Below, one piece after another: positions 1-7,474 of a DNA stretch of 8,078 bases (the first letter of the stretch is position 1; every line of letters begins with the position of its first letter). A program made the translations under genes and the position numbers. The notes under the pieces are model-generated. The model worked only from the letters and a program-made list of their open reading frames with translations, was not told the DNA's origin and ran no database searches. Source of the stretch: Alphaproteobacteria bacterium (lineage in GTDB: Bacteria > Pseudomonadota > Alphaproteobacteria > Micavibrionales > Micavibrionaceae); contig JAUICS010000049.1 of NCBI GenBank assembly GCA_030427765.1, positions 1-8,078 on the forward strand, read 5' to 3'.

Positions 1-771
1 AACACCGCCGTCCTAAACGGGCTGGATGCAGCCGGTGTTGCGCCCTATGTTACGAATTTTGAGGCCCCTTCACACGGACGGAACGAACAACCCTTTGGGC
101 GTGATGATATATTAAAATGCGCCTCCATCCGCGCAAATTCATGCCTTAGCCTAGTTATGCGTGGTGGCAGGTTTGCAAAATATTTCAATACATACGCTAT
201 CGGAATCCAAAGCGGAATTACTTACGATAATTTTAACGACAGCAAAAAAGGCGGCTCCTACGCCGGATTTGAGGATGGTAGTTGGGAAGACGCAACATTC
301 TATGACCGTACCGCTATTGTTATTCAGGATATGCCACCAAAAGACAAACATGGAAAACCTCTCCGGAAGCCAGACAGGATTGTTGTATGGACCACCGCGA
401 TGGAGTGGCCGGACAATGAATTTATCCGTCTATCGGCCGTTGGTGGAACCATTACAAATCTTCAAGGCGAAACAGAAACCATCAAAGGCGGTTTCCAGGA
501 AACCGTATCATCGATTATGATACGCACACGCGGCGATGATGGTCCGAAACTAACAAATTCAAAGGACCCAAACACATCATTCGATCGGTATGGCCGTACA
601 CGCGAGGCGGTTATCGCAGAAGCCATCGAGCTCGCGGTTCGTAAAATGCATGAGGCCAAAATAAACCGCACAGGTGATGTGCCAATTAATCTATCATTTG
701 AAATAGATTACACCAGCAATGACCATAATGATCTGGGAACACGTGTTACTGAAATAACACCAAGCGGTTGA
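1..771 (+). CDS. Hypothetical protein, 5'-truncated (C-terminal 256 residues)
   Basis: The frame is open from the first base of the window to a TGA at 769-771, so the gene starts upstream and 256 residues are visible. The first in-frame ATG is at 157, but no purine-rich ribosome site precedes it and the reading frame continues upstream with ordinary-looking protein, so I do not take it as the start. I do not recognise the family. The visible part is soluble-looking: no membrane segment, a Gly/Asp/Asn-rich centre (residues about 75-105), a long stretch with beta-type alternation, and one clear amphipathic helix near residues 200-218 (REAVIAEAIELAVRKMHEAK). The end is hydrophilic. No catalytic motif can be named. 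It faces the SRPBCC gene tail to tail with a 6-nt gap, so it belongs to a different transcript. It is surely a coding region; its function is unknown. Confidence 0.8.
   Translation, partial: NTAVLNGLDAAGVAPYVTNFEAPSHGRNEQPFGRDDILKCASIRANSCLSLVMRGGRFAKYFNTYAIGIQSGITYDNFNDSKKGGSYAGFEDGSWEDATFYDRTAIVIQDMPPKDKHGKPLRKPDRIVVWTTAMEWPDNEFIRLSAVGGTITNLQGETETIKGGFQETVSSIMIRTRGDDGPKLTNSKDPNTSFDRYGRTREAVIAEAIELAVRKMHEAKINRTGDVPINLSFEIDYTSNDHNDLGTRVTEITPSG
743..760. repeat. 6-bp perfect inverted repeat at the 3' end of the unknown gene
   Basis: GTGTTA (743-748) and TAACAC (755-760) form a perfect 6-bp stem with a 6-nt loop, in the last codons of the first gene and just before the convergent gene end. No T-run follows on either strand, so it is not a standard intrinsic terminator. 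It could act as a weak 3'-end structure for either convergent transcript, or it may be chance. Confidence 0.35.
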
Positions 772-777
772 TAAAGT

Positions 778-1308
778 TTACGCTTCGACTTTCGCCTTTA
801 AATTCTGAAGACCCTTTTCAAATTGATCACCGCATATTTTCTGCATATTCATAAACACGCCGAAAACTTTACCCATAAACTTATTCGGGCCAACCATACG
901 CGATGTGACGTGTGTTTTATTGCCTTCTTTTTCAAGTATAAATTCGGCAATATTTGTTGCCTGCATCGGCTTTTGGAAATCGAGTTGCGACCGTATTAAT
1001 TTTGACGGATTACTCTCCACAATCGTCATCTTACCGACACCGGTTTTATCGCCCTTCCAATGAATGATGGCCCCCTCACCCTCCTCCGGTCCATCAAATT
1101 CATAATGGGCATCGGGGTCCATTTCAACCCATGGTGACCATTCATGCTGACGCTTCAGATTATTGATATGGTCGAACACATCATCCGGCGAACCATCAAT
1201 CATAATATCGCGTGTCACACGGAATTCATCTGGCTGCTGCACCGCCATAATGAATATAATCACTATGGCAAAAACAATAATAATTAGAAGAAGATTTAAA
1301 ATAACCAC
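778..1308 (-). CDS. Membrane-anchored SRPBCC (START/Bet v1-like) domain protein
   Basis: This 176-residue protein starts at GTG 1308, supported by GGAGG at 1317-1321 with an 8-nt spacer. Residues 1-22 are an almost unbroken hydrophobic segment (ILNLLLIIIVFAIVIIFIM), which reads as one N-terminal membrane anchor or an uncleaved signal. Residues about 30-172 have the pattern of the polyketide-cyclase/dehydrase (Polyketide_cyc2-like) branch of the SRPBCC superfamily: an opening strand (FRVTRDIMIDGSPDDVFDHI), the helix-linked W-x-x-W motif (HEWSPWVEMDP), alternating strands and a long C-terminal helix (GDQFEKGLQNLKAKV). SRPBCC domains form a hydrophobic pocket for lipids or other small ligands; the ligand here cannot be read from the sequence. 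The gene lies 37 nt downstream of ada on the same strand and is probably co-transcribed, which may link it to the alkylation response. The family call is firm; the role is unknown. Confidence 0.9.
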   Translation of the reverse strand: MVILNLLLIIIVFAIVIIFIMAVQQPDEFRVTRDIMIDGSPDDVFDHINNLKRQHEWSPWVEMDPDAHYEFDGPEEGEGAIIHWKGDKTGVGKMTIVESNPSKLIRSQLDFQKPMQATNIAEFILEKEGNKTHVTSRMVGPNKFMGKVFGVFMNMQKICGDQFEKGLQNLKAKVEA

Positions 1309-1316
1309 CCTGAGTA

Positions 1317-1321
1317 CCTCC
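1317..1321 (-). promoter_or_regulatory. Ribosome binding site of the SRPBCC gene
   Basis: The minus strand reads GGAGG, then an 8-nt spacer, then GTG at 1308. This is the strongest Shine-Dalgarno sequence in the window and it decides the non-ATG start. It lies inside the 37-nt gap after the ada stop codon. Confidence 0.8.
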
Positions 1322-1345
1322 GAACAAATAAATAGACAACAACGC

Positions 1346-2401
1346 CTACATTAAAATACTTTTACGTTCGTGATCAAGCAGCCATTTTTTACGCGCCAGA
1401 CCGCCGGCATATCCGGTCAACGATCCATCCGCACCAATAATACGGTGACACGGTATAATAACGGCAATCTGATTTGTTCCGTTTGCGCGTGCAACCGCCC
1501 TGACCGCCTTCGGATTCCCCAGTATTCTTGCCTGATCACCATATGATCGCGTTTCAGCATATGGAACGGTTTGCAAAACCTTTATTACGGATTGTTGAAA
1601 CTCCGCCCCATAAATTTTTAATGGCACAGTAAATGTTTTTAATGTGCCGTTAAAATACGCCTCCAGCTCATTCCGCACTTGCATAGTTATATCGGTTTTT
1701 CCGGGGACAATTGCAATATTTTCACGTTCACGCAGGCGTTCAATTTCACGTTCCAGACCACGCCTATCGGTAAACTCCAGCAAATGAAGCGCATCATCAT
1801 CGCACAAGGCAATCATTGGTCCGATTGGCGTTTCAATCCAGTCGGCTTTTAATATCTTCGCGTGTTTATTTTTATGGGCGGGGCTATCACCCATGATTTT
1901 GGAAAACGCATCCCGAAACCCGCTACCGGACTCATATCCGGCATCGATTTGTGCATCAATCACACGTTCGCCATCCCGAATGGTTTTTAATGCAATCCCC
2001 ATACGGCGCGCGCGGGCATAAGCAACAAACGTCATACCAAAACGATTTTTAAAATGACGACGTACCGTTGACGGGTCAAAACCGCGTTGCCGGATATCTT
2101 CATCACACCAGCGATGGGAAGGTTCTTCCTCAACCGCATCAACCAGCCGCTTAACAACATCAGACATTTCACCCGGCAATGATAGCGGGCGGCAAATTTT
2201 ACACGGCCTGTAACCGGCAAGTAACGATTCCTGCGCCGTATTAAAAAAATCGCAGTTTTCTATTTTTGCTTTTTTTGCGCTGCATGTCGGACGACAAAAT
2301 ATGCCGGTGGATTTAATGCCTACAAAAAATGTGCCCTCAAACGTATTATCTTTATCTAAAAATGCTTTATAAAACTGATTTTGTTTTGCAGCCGATAACA
2401 T
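1346..2401 (-). CDS. ada: Bifunctional methylphosphotriester / O6-methylguanine-DNA methyltransferase and transcriptional activator Ada
   Basis: Ada repairs alkylated DNA and, once methylated on its N-terminal Cys, activates its own regulon. With the start at ATG 2401 the protein has 351 residues; E. coli Ada has 354. The order is classic: N-Ada zinc domain with Cys36, 40, 67 and 70 (GIFCRPTC and YRPCKICRP), Cys36 being the phosphotriester acceptor; an AraC-type helix-turn-helix region at about 80-176 (DPSTVRRHFKNRFGMTFVAY); and a methyltransferase domain from about 181 with the IPCHR motif, acceptor Cys318, followed by GSLTGYAGG. Every key residue is present. The frame can be extended 15 codons to a GTG at 2446, but AAGGA at 2410-2414 with an 8-nt spacer fixes ATG 2401, and the extra residues have no counterpart in the family. 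It is divergent from the racemase gene and is followed by the SRPBCC gene. Confidence 0.97.
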   Translation of the reverse strand: MLSAAKQNQFYKAFLDKDNTFEGTFFVGIKSTGIFCRPTCSAKKAKIENCDFFNTAQESLLAGYRPCKICRPLSLPGEMSDVVKRLVDAVEEEPSHRWCDEDIRQRGFDPSTVRRHFKNRFGMTFVAYARARRMGIALKTIRDGERVIDAQIDAGYESGSGFRDAFSKIMGDSPAHKNKHAKILKADWIETPIGPMIALCDDDALHLLEFTDRRGLEREIERLRERENIAIVPGKTDITMQVRNELEAYFNGTLKTFTVPLKIYGAEFQQSVIKVLQTVPYAETRSYGDQARILGNPKAVRAVARANGTNQIAVIIPCHRIIGADGSLTGYAGGLARKKWLLDHERKSILM

Positions 2402-2509
2402 ATATTTCTTCCTTTTCAAAAAATATATATCATATTTGCGAGACACATCAGCCGAAAAACGTGCAAGTAATTTTCTTGTGACCTAAAAAATACATTAAGG
2501 ATAGTAAAC
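2402..2509. promoter_or_regulatory. Divergent intergenic region between ada and the racemase gene
   Basis: These 108 nt must hold the leaders, and probably the promoters, of two divergent genes. The ada-proximal half is very AT-rich on the minus strand (a TATGATATATATT stretch near 2420-2433), a plausible -10 area, but I found no -35 with good spacing. The racemase side ends with AAGGA and an 8-nt spacer to ATG 2510. I looked for an E. coli-style Ada box (AATT, six bases, GCAA). Only GCAAGTAATT, with the half-elements in reversed order and two bases apart, is present at about 2463-2472, which does not fit. Confidence 0.45.
2410..2414 (-). promoter_or_regulatory. Ribosome binding site deciding the ada start
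   Basis: The minus strand reads AAGGA, then an 8-nt spacer, then ATG 2401. The longer in-frame GTG candidate at 2446 has no such site, which favours the 351-residue protein. Confidence 0.75.
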
Positions 2510-3199
2510 ATGAAAACGATCGGAATTATTGGCGGTCTATCGCCGGAATCGACAATCAAATATTATCAATGGCTTAATGATGGCGTCCAGAAAATATTGG
2601 GTGGCCATCATAATGCAAAAATATTGCTGTCATCTGTCGATTTTGGGGTCTTTGTCGATCTAAAAAACAAAGGGGATTGGGACACGCAAGGTAAACTTCT
2701 TGCGCAAGAAGCCGCAGCATTGGAACGCGCCGGCGCAGATTTTATTATTCTTGCAACAAACACGATGCACAAAATGGCCGATCAAATTGCTACAGCCATT
2801 TCCATTCCGTTTGTGCACATTGCCGATGCCACCGCCGATAATATTCTGCAGCAAAAAATCGACAAAATCGGTTTACTCGGCACAAAATATACGATGGAGC
2901 AGGATTTTTATAAAGGATGCCTTAAGGCAAAAGGCATCGATACGGTTGTGCCGGATGAAGCCGGACGTGAAAAAGTTAGCGCCATAATATATGATGAACT
3001 TTGTCACGGCATTGTTAATGAAACATCACGTGAGGTATATCGTAACGTTATTCAATCTCTTATTAAAGATGGCGCAGAGGGCATTATTTTAGGCTGCACA
3101 GAAATTACAATGCTGGTTGATCAAGAGGACAGTACCGTTCCCTTATTTGACACAACCAGAATTCATGTCGACGCAGCCCTTAAATACGTTTTTCAATAG
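2510..3199 (+). CDS. Aspartate/glutamate racemase family protein, YgeA type
   Basis: This 229-residue protein matches E. coli YgeA in length and along its whole sequence. It is a cofactor-independent (PLP-free) racemase of two alpha/beta lobes. The N-lobe opens with KTIGIIGGLSPEST and carries LATNTMHK with Thr83. The C-lobe has the shared LLGTKYTMEQDFY segment (122-134) and the second catalytic site GCTEI with Cys196. Most aspartate racemases use two cysteines; Thr in the first place is the feature described for E. coli YgeA (Thr83/Cys197), reported as an L-Asp/Glu racemase and later as a broad-specificity amino acid racemase. Start: AAGGA with an 8-nt spacer before ATG 2510. The likely role is cytoplasmic production or turnover of D-amino acids. 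It is a single gene, divergent from ada and tail to tail with nrdF. Family call firm; substrate inferred. Confidence 0.93.
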   Translation: MKTIGIIGGLSPESTIKYYQWLNDGVQKILGGHHNAKILLSSVDFGVFVDLKNKGDWDTQGKLLAQEAAALERAGADFIILATNTMHKMADQIATAISIPFVHIADATADNILQQKIDKIGLLGTKYTMEQDFYKGCLKAKGIDTVVPDEAGREKVSAIIYDELCHGIVNETSREVYRNVIQSLIKDGAEGIILGCTEITMLVDQEDSTVPLFDTTRIHVDAALKYVFQ

Positions 3200-3208
3200 C
3201 GAACGTTT

Positions 3209-3210
<2 letters not shown>
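3186..3210. terminator. Weak candidate terminator between the racemase gene and nrdF
   Basis: ACGTT (3186-3190) and AACGT (3202-3206) form a 5-bp stem around the racemase stop codon. On the plus strand the stem runs into TTTTT (3206-3210). The stem is short, has only two G-C pairs and an 11-nt loop, so it would be weak at best. No better terminator is visible in the 9-nt gap between the two convergent genes. Confidence 0.25.
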
Positions 3211-4285
<1,075 letters not shown>

Positions 4286-6505
4286 TTACAAACTACAGGA
4301 CACACATCCCTGCACTTCCGTGCCTTCCAGCGCCATTTGACGCAAACGGATATAATAAATTGTCTTGATACCTTTCTTCCACGCATAAATCTGCGCTTTG
4401 TTAATATCACGCGTGGTGGCCGTGTCCGGGAAGAACAATGTTAATGATAATCCCTGGTCCACGTGCTGCGTTGCCGCGGCATAAGTATCAATAATTTTTT
4501 CCGGTCCGATTTCGTACGCATCCTGATAATATTCCTGATTATCATTTGTCAGATATGGTGCAGGATAATACACACGTCCGATTTTACCTTCCTTACGGAT
4601 TTCGATTTTGGACACAATCGGATGAATGGATGACGTTGAATTGTTAATGTAGGAAATGGACCCCGTAGGTGGAACGGCCTGCAAATAGGCATTGTAAATA
4701 CCATTTTCCATGACGGATTTTTTCAGCGCTTTCCAATCATCTTGCGTCGGCAGGTCAATTCCGGCCTCCTCAAACAATTTACGCACTTTTTCCGTCGCCG
4801 GTTCCCATTTTTTGTCCGTGTATTTATTGAAATATTCAGCACTTGCGTATTTCGACTTCTCGAAATCGGCAAAGGTTTCGCCGCGTTCAATCGCGATCAT
4901 GTTCGATGCACGAAGGGCATGATATGTTACGGCATAGAAATACATATTGGTAAAATCAACACCTTCTTCTGATCCGTAAAAGATACGTTCCCGTGCCAGA
5001 TAACCATGCAAATTCATTTGCCCTAGGCCGATGGCATGGGAACGGCTATTCCCCTTTGCAATTGACGGCACACAATCAAGGTTACTCATATCCGATACGG
5101 CCGTCAGGGAACGGATGGCCGTTTCAACCGTCTTACCAAAGTCTGGTGAATCCATCGACTTCGCAACATTCATCGAACCAAGGTTACACGAAATATCAGA
5201 ACCGATATGTTTGTAACTTAAGTCAGGGTTAAAATCACACGCATCGGCAACCTGCAAAATCTCGGTACAAAGATTACTCATCGTAATTTTACCATCGATC
5301 GGGTTTTCACTGTTCACGTTGTCTTCGAACATGATGTATGGATAACCGGATTCAAACTGGATTTCTGCAAGTATTTTGAAGAATTCACGTGCCTTGATTT
5401 TCGTCTTGCGAATGCGCTTGTTCTCAACCATTTCTTCGTATTTTTCCGTCACGGAAATATCGGCGAACGGAACACCGTAGACTTTCTCAACATCATATGG
5501 CGAGAAAAGGTACATATACTCATTATTCTTCGCAAGCTCGAACGTAATGTCCGGAATAACAACACCAAGTGACAATGTTTTAATACGGATTTTCTCATCG
5601 GCATTTTCACGTTTCGTATCAAGGAAACGCAGAATATCCGGGTGGTGAGCGTGAAGATAAACCGCCCCCGCCCCTTGACGGGAACCAAGCTGGTTCGCAT
5701 ATGAAAATGAATCTTCCAGAAGTTTCATAACAGGGATCACGCCAGATGATTGCCCTTCAACCTTTTTGATCGGCGCACCGACTTCACGAATATTGGAGAG
5801 AAGAAGCGCAACACCGCCACCGCGTTTCGACAGCTGAAGTGCGGAGTTAATAGAACGGCCAATCGATTCCATATTGTCTTCAACACGAAGAAGGAAACAG
5901 GATACCAATTCACCGCGCTGTTTTTTACCTGCATTCAAGAATGTCGGCGTGGCCGGTTGGAAACGACCGGAAATAATTTCATCAACCAAATGACGCGCCA
6001 TAGATTCATCACCACGTGCCAATGTTAATGCCACCATAACCGCACGGTCCTCATAACGCTCTAAATAACGCTGACCATCGAATGTCTTTAATGTATAGCT
6101 GGTGTAATATTTATATGCCCCGAGAAATGTCGGGAAACGGAATTTCATGTCATATGCGTAATCGTACAGATCGCGGATAAAATCAAACTCATACTGCTCA
6201 AGAACATTACTTTCGTAATATCCCTGCATCACAAGATGACCTAACTTTTCTTCAAGGTTATGGAAGAATACAGTGTTCTGGTTTACGTGCTGCAAGAAAA
6301 ACTGACGAGCGGCCTTTCTATCCTTATCAAACTGAATCTTGCCGTTTTCGTCATATAGATTCAGCATCGCATTCAACGCATGGAAATCCAGAGATGCCTC
6401 TTCTGCCTTCTGCGCCTCACGCTGAAGTACTTCTGTTGTGCTGGACGGTTTTTTCTTTTGTGAAACCGGAATACCCATATCGGAACCCAAGTCTAGTTTT
6501 TTCAT
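4286..6505 (-). CDS. nrdE: Class Ib ribonucleotide reductase, catalytic (alpha) subunit NrdE
   Basis: NrdE reduces ribonucleoside diphosphates to deoxynucleotides. From ATG 6505 it has 739 residues; Salmonella NrdE has 714. Active-site residues by my count: Cys203 (RGELVSC), the Asn411-Cys413-Glu415 set (MSNLCTEI, thiyl radical Cys413), Cys440 (DISCNLGS), the C-terminal redox pair Cys734/Cys737 (GCVSCSL) and the Tyr-Tyr dyad of TIYYIRLRQ that relays the radical. There is no N-terminal ATP-cone, as expected for class Ib. The start is uncertain: AGAGGA (6513-6518), just after the nrdI stop, sits 7 nt from ATG 6505, but the frame is open to ATG 6646 (786 residues), where AAGGA lies 11 nt upstream inside nrdI. 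I chose 6505 for its better spacing and lack of overlap; codon choice in the extra 47 codons looks normal, so 6646 remains possible. Either way a Lys-rich N-terminal extension precedes the usual [10 protein letters not shown]. Confidence 0.97.
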   Translation of the reverse strand: MKKLDLGSDMGIPVSQKKKPSSTTEVLQREAQKAEEASLDFHALNAMLNLYDENGKIQFDKDRKAARQFFLQHVNQNTVFFHNLEEKLGHLVMQGYYESNVLEQYEFDFIRDLYDYAYDMKFRFPTFLGAYKYYTSYTLKTFDGQRYLERYEDRAVMVALTLARGDESMARHLVDEIISGRFQPATPTFLNAGKKQRGELVSCFLLRVEDNMESIGRSINSALQLSKRGGGVALLLSNIREVGAPIKKVEGQSSGVIPVMKLLEDSFSYANQLGSRQGAGAVYLHAHHPDILRFLDTKRENADEKIRIKTLSLGVVIPDITFELAKNNEYMYLFSPYDVEKVYGVPFADISVTEKYEEMVENKRIRKTKIKAREFFKILAEIQFESGYPYIMFEDNVNSENPIDGKITMSNLCTEILQVADACDFNPDLSYKHIGSDISCNLGSMNVAKSMDSPDFGKTVETAIRSLTAVSDMSNLDCVPSIAKGNSRSHAIGLGQMNLHGYLARERIFYGSEEGVDFTNMYFYAVTYHALRASNMIAIERGETFADFEKSKYASAEYFNKYTDKKWEPATEKVRKLFEEAGIDLPTQDDWKALKKSVMENGIYNAYLQAVPPTGSISYINNSTSSIHPIVSKIEIRKEGKIGRVYYPAPYLTNDNQEYYQDAYEIGPEKIIDTYAAATQHVDQGLSLTLFFPDTATTRDINKAQIYAWKKGIKTIYYIRLRQMALEGTEVQGCVSCSL

Positions 6506-6512
6506 CGACATT

Positions 6513-6518
6513 TCCTCT
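6513..6518 (-). promoter_or_regulatory. Ribosome binding site favouring the downstream nrdE start
   Basis: The minus strand reads AGAGGA with a 7-nt spacer to ATG 6505. The site begins 5 bases after the nrdI TAA (6523-6525). Another in-frame ATG at 6511 is too close to be served by it. This spacing is clearly better than that of the upstream candidate at ATG 6646. Confidence 0.65.
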
Positions 6519-6522
6519 TTGG

Positions 6523-7044
6523 TTAACCCGCTAATTGGCCCGCGAGTTGACTTCTCATCTGCGCTTGCATCTGCGGAGGCATTGTCTTTTGATTGTTTTT
6601 TTGCATTGGCTGCATCACCGCCGCGTTTGGCATCAACGATTCCCATAGTTTTTTTATTCCTTTCCTAACATTCACTACGTCTTGTAGCGTCCCACTTAAT
6701 TCAAACCGGTAAAGACACGGCACGTTGCACTTGCGTGAAATAACCGAACCCGAATACGCAAAATATTCCCCGAAGTTACGATTACCTGATGCAATGACAC
6801 CTTGCATAAACTTTCTATTAACAGGGTTGTTTAAAAAGCGGATAACTTGTTTCGGGACGGCCTTTGAACCGTCGTCATCCGCGAAAGTCGGGCATATTAG
6901 AACATATGGTTCATCCACAGGTTCTATTTGCTCCTTCATTGAAATCGGGATCCTTTTTGCGCGCAAACCAACCGACTGAACAAAACGGTGTGTGTTGTTT
7001 GTCGGGCTGGAGTAGTAAACAAGAAGAGGATCCACATTCATCAC
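6523..7044 (-). CDS. nrdI: Class Ib ribonucleotide reductase maturation flavodoxin NrdI
   Basis: NrdI is a small FMN protein that supplies the oxidant for assembling the Mn(III)2-tyrosyl radical cofactor of NrdF. The 173 residues contain a normal core of about 140: [13 protein letters not shown] (9-21, FMN phosphate loop), [11 protein letters not shown] (44-54), [10 protein letters not shown] (63-72), [13 protein letters not shown] (83-95, flavin site) and [12 protein letters not shown]...[11 protein letters not shown] ending at 134. E. coli NrdI (136 residues) stops about here. Residues 141-173 are an extra Met/Gln-rich tail ([18 protein letters not shown]) with no known counterpart. The loop after Pro52 is TFADDDGSK, where E. 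coli has a run of glycines. The start is GTG 7044 or ATG 7041; TAAGG overlapping the nrdH stop precedes both, 7 and 10 nt away. The gene begins 9 nt after nrdH, and its tail overlaps the open nrdE frame by 124 nt. Confidence 0.96.
   Translation of the reverse strand: MMNVDPLLVYYSSPTNNTHRFVQSVGLRAKRIPISMKEQIEPVDEPYVLICPTFADDDGSKAVPKQVIRFLNNPVNRKFMQGVIASGNRNFGEYFAYSGSVISRKCNVPCLYRFELSGTLQDVVNVRKGIKKLWESLMPNAAVMQPMQKNNQKTMPPQMQAQMRSQLAGQLAG
6649..6655 (-). other. A7 run in -1 slippery phase near the end of the nrdI core
   Basis: On the minus strand nrdI reads ATA AAA AAA CTA, so the seven A bases fall as A-AAA-AAA in the zero frame, the phase of a -1 slippery heptamer. A one-base backward slip would continue as ACT ATG GGA, which is the nrdE frame. 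A TAG closes that frame only seven codons before ATG 6646, so a slip must happen just here to enter it. A purine-rich AGGAAAGGA lies immediately upstream. Frameshifting is an inference; the run and its phase are seen. Confidence 0.4.
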
Positions 7045-7053
7045 AGAAATACC

Positions 7054-7296
7054 TTAGGCGAACTCTTCAACTTTTTCAGATGCCAATGCGCCGATTTTGT
7101 CCGGACGGAAACCTGACCAATGATCATTTTCGGTTTCAACGACAGGTGCCTGCATATAACCCATTGCCCGTACCTTTGCAAAGGCGGCTTCATCTTTTGT
7201 AAGGTCAATAACACTGTATGAAATACCGCGGCGGTCCATTTCACGTGTCGTGGCAGTACATTGAATACATGCCGGCATGCTGTATACGACTATCAT
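7054..7296 (-). CDS. nrdH: Glutaredoxin-like electron donor NrdH
   Basis: NrdH is a small thioredoxin-fold protein that delivers electrons, usually from thioredoxin reductase, to the C-terminal cysteines of NrdE. It has 80 residues, matching the family. The redox motif is CIQC (Cys10/Cys13) after the opening strand IVVYSMPA; APVVET (50-55) is the cis-Pro region; WSGFRPDKI (60-68) is the NrdH signature that separates it from ordinary glutaredoxins. ATG 7296 is preceded by AAGGAG with an 11-nt spacer. It is the first gene of nrdHIEF, 9 nt before nrdI, and lies behind a leader of about 140 nt and a promoter carrying two NrdR boxes. Nothing is missing. Confidence 0.97.
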   Translation of the reverse strand: MIVVYSMPACIQCTATTREMDRRGISYSVIDLTKDEAAFAKVRAMGYMQAPVVETENDHWSGFRPDKIGALASEKVEEFA

Positions 7297-7303
7297 TTCT
7301 CAG

Positions 7304-7320
7304 ATAACTCCTTAAGTTAT
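7304..7320. repeat. Small hairpin holding the nrdH ribosome binding site
   Basis: On the minus strand ATAACT (7320-7315) and AGTTAT (7309-7304) form a perfect 6-bp stem with loop TAAGG. The AAGGAG Shine-Dalgarno sequence of nrdH lies in the loop and the first two stem bases. The stem has a single G-C pair and would be weak, so its effect on translation is uncertain. Confidence 0.4.
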
Positions 7321-7360
7321 AAAGTTGGAAACATCGATCCGTTTTAAGGGACAAATGCCC

Positions 7361-7382
7361 CCTCAAATTTTTTGATTTGAGG
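7361..7382. repeat. 8-bp perfect hairpin in the nrdH leader
   Basis: CCTCAAAT (7361-7368) and ATTTGAGG (7375-7382) pair perfectly around a 6-nt loop. The hairpin lies about 60 nt downstream of the predicted nrd transcription start and about 65 nt upstream of nrdH. No T-run follows on the minus strand, so it is not a normal terminator. A second copy of CAAAT at 7352-7356 could compete for ATTTG (7375-7379), giving two exclusive pairings. Confidence 0.5.
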
Positions 7383-7436
7383 ATGTAAAAAGTTCTTGAC
7401 GTTGGAATAGTTTTCCAGGACGGAAAGATTCCCCCA

Positions 7437-7452
7437 ACACCATATATAGTAT
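7437..7452. promoter_or_regulatory. NrdR box 1 (over the -10 element)
   Basis: The plus strand reads ACACCATATATAGTAT, close to the NrdR consensus ACACWATATATWGTGT as I remember it: 14 of 16 positions agree. It covers the -10 element and the expected transcription start of nrdHIEF. NrdR is the Zn/ATP-cone repressor of ribonucleotide reductase operons; its own gene is not in the window. Confidence 0.8.
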
Positions 7453-7474
7453 CGAATTACGGATTGGGGGTCAA
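7446..7474 (-). promoter_or_regulatory. sigma70-type promoter of nrdHIEF
   Basis: On the minus strand -35 TTGACC (7474-7469) and -10 TACTAT (7451-7446) are separated by exactly 17 bp. The predicted start is near 7438-7440, giving a leader of about 140 nt before nrdH. Each element lies within an NrdR-box-like 16-mer, as expected for a repressed promoter. Confidence 0.75.

Noticed and set aside
157..771. ATG 157 as the start of the first gene
   Set aside because: The frame stays open to the window edge with ordinary protein sequence and there is no ribosome site before 157.
2402..2446. GTG 2446 as the start of ada
   Set aside because: There is no ribosome site upstream of it; ATG 2401 has AAGGA at 8 nt and gives the normal family length.
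2463..2472. Ada box between ada and the racemase gene
   Set aside because: GCAA and AATT occur, but in reversed order and only two bases apart, unlike the known arrangement.
7041..7244. Second minus-strand ORF inside nrdH
   Set aside because: It is a shadow frame of nrdH with no family resemblance.
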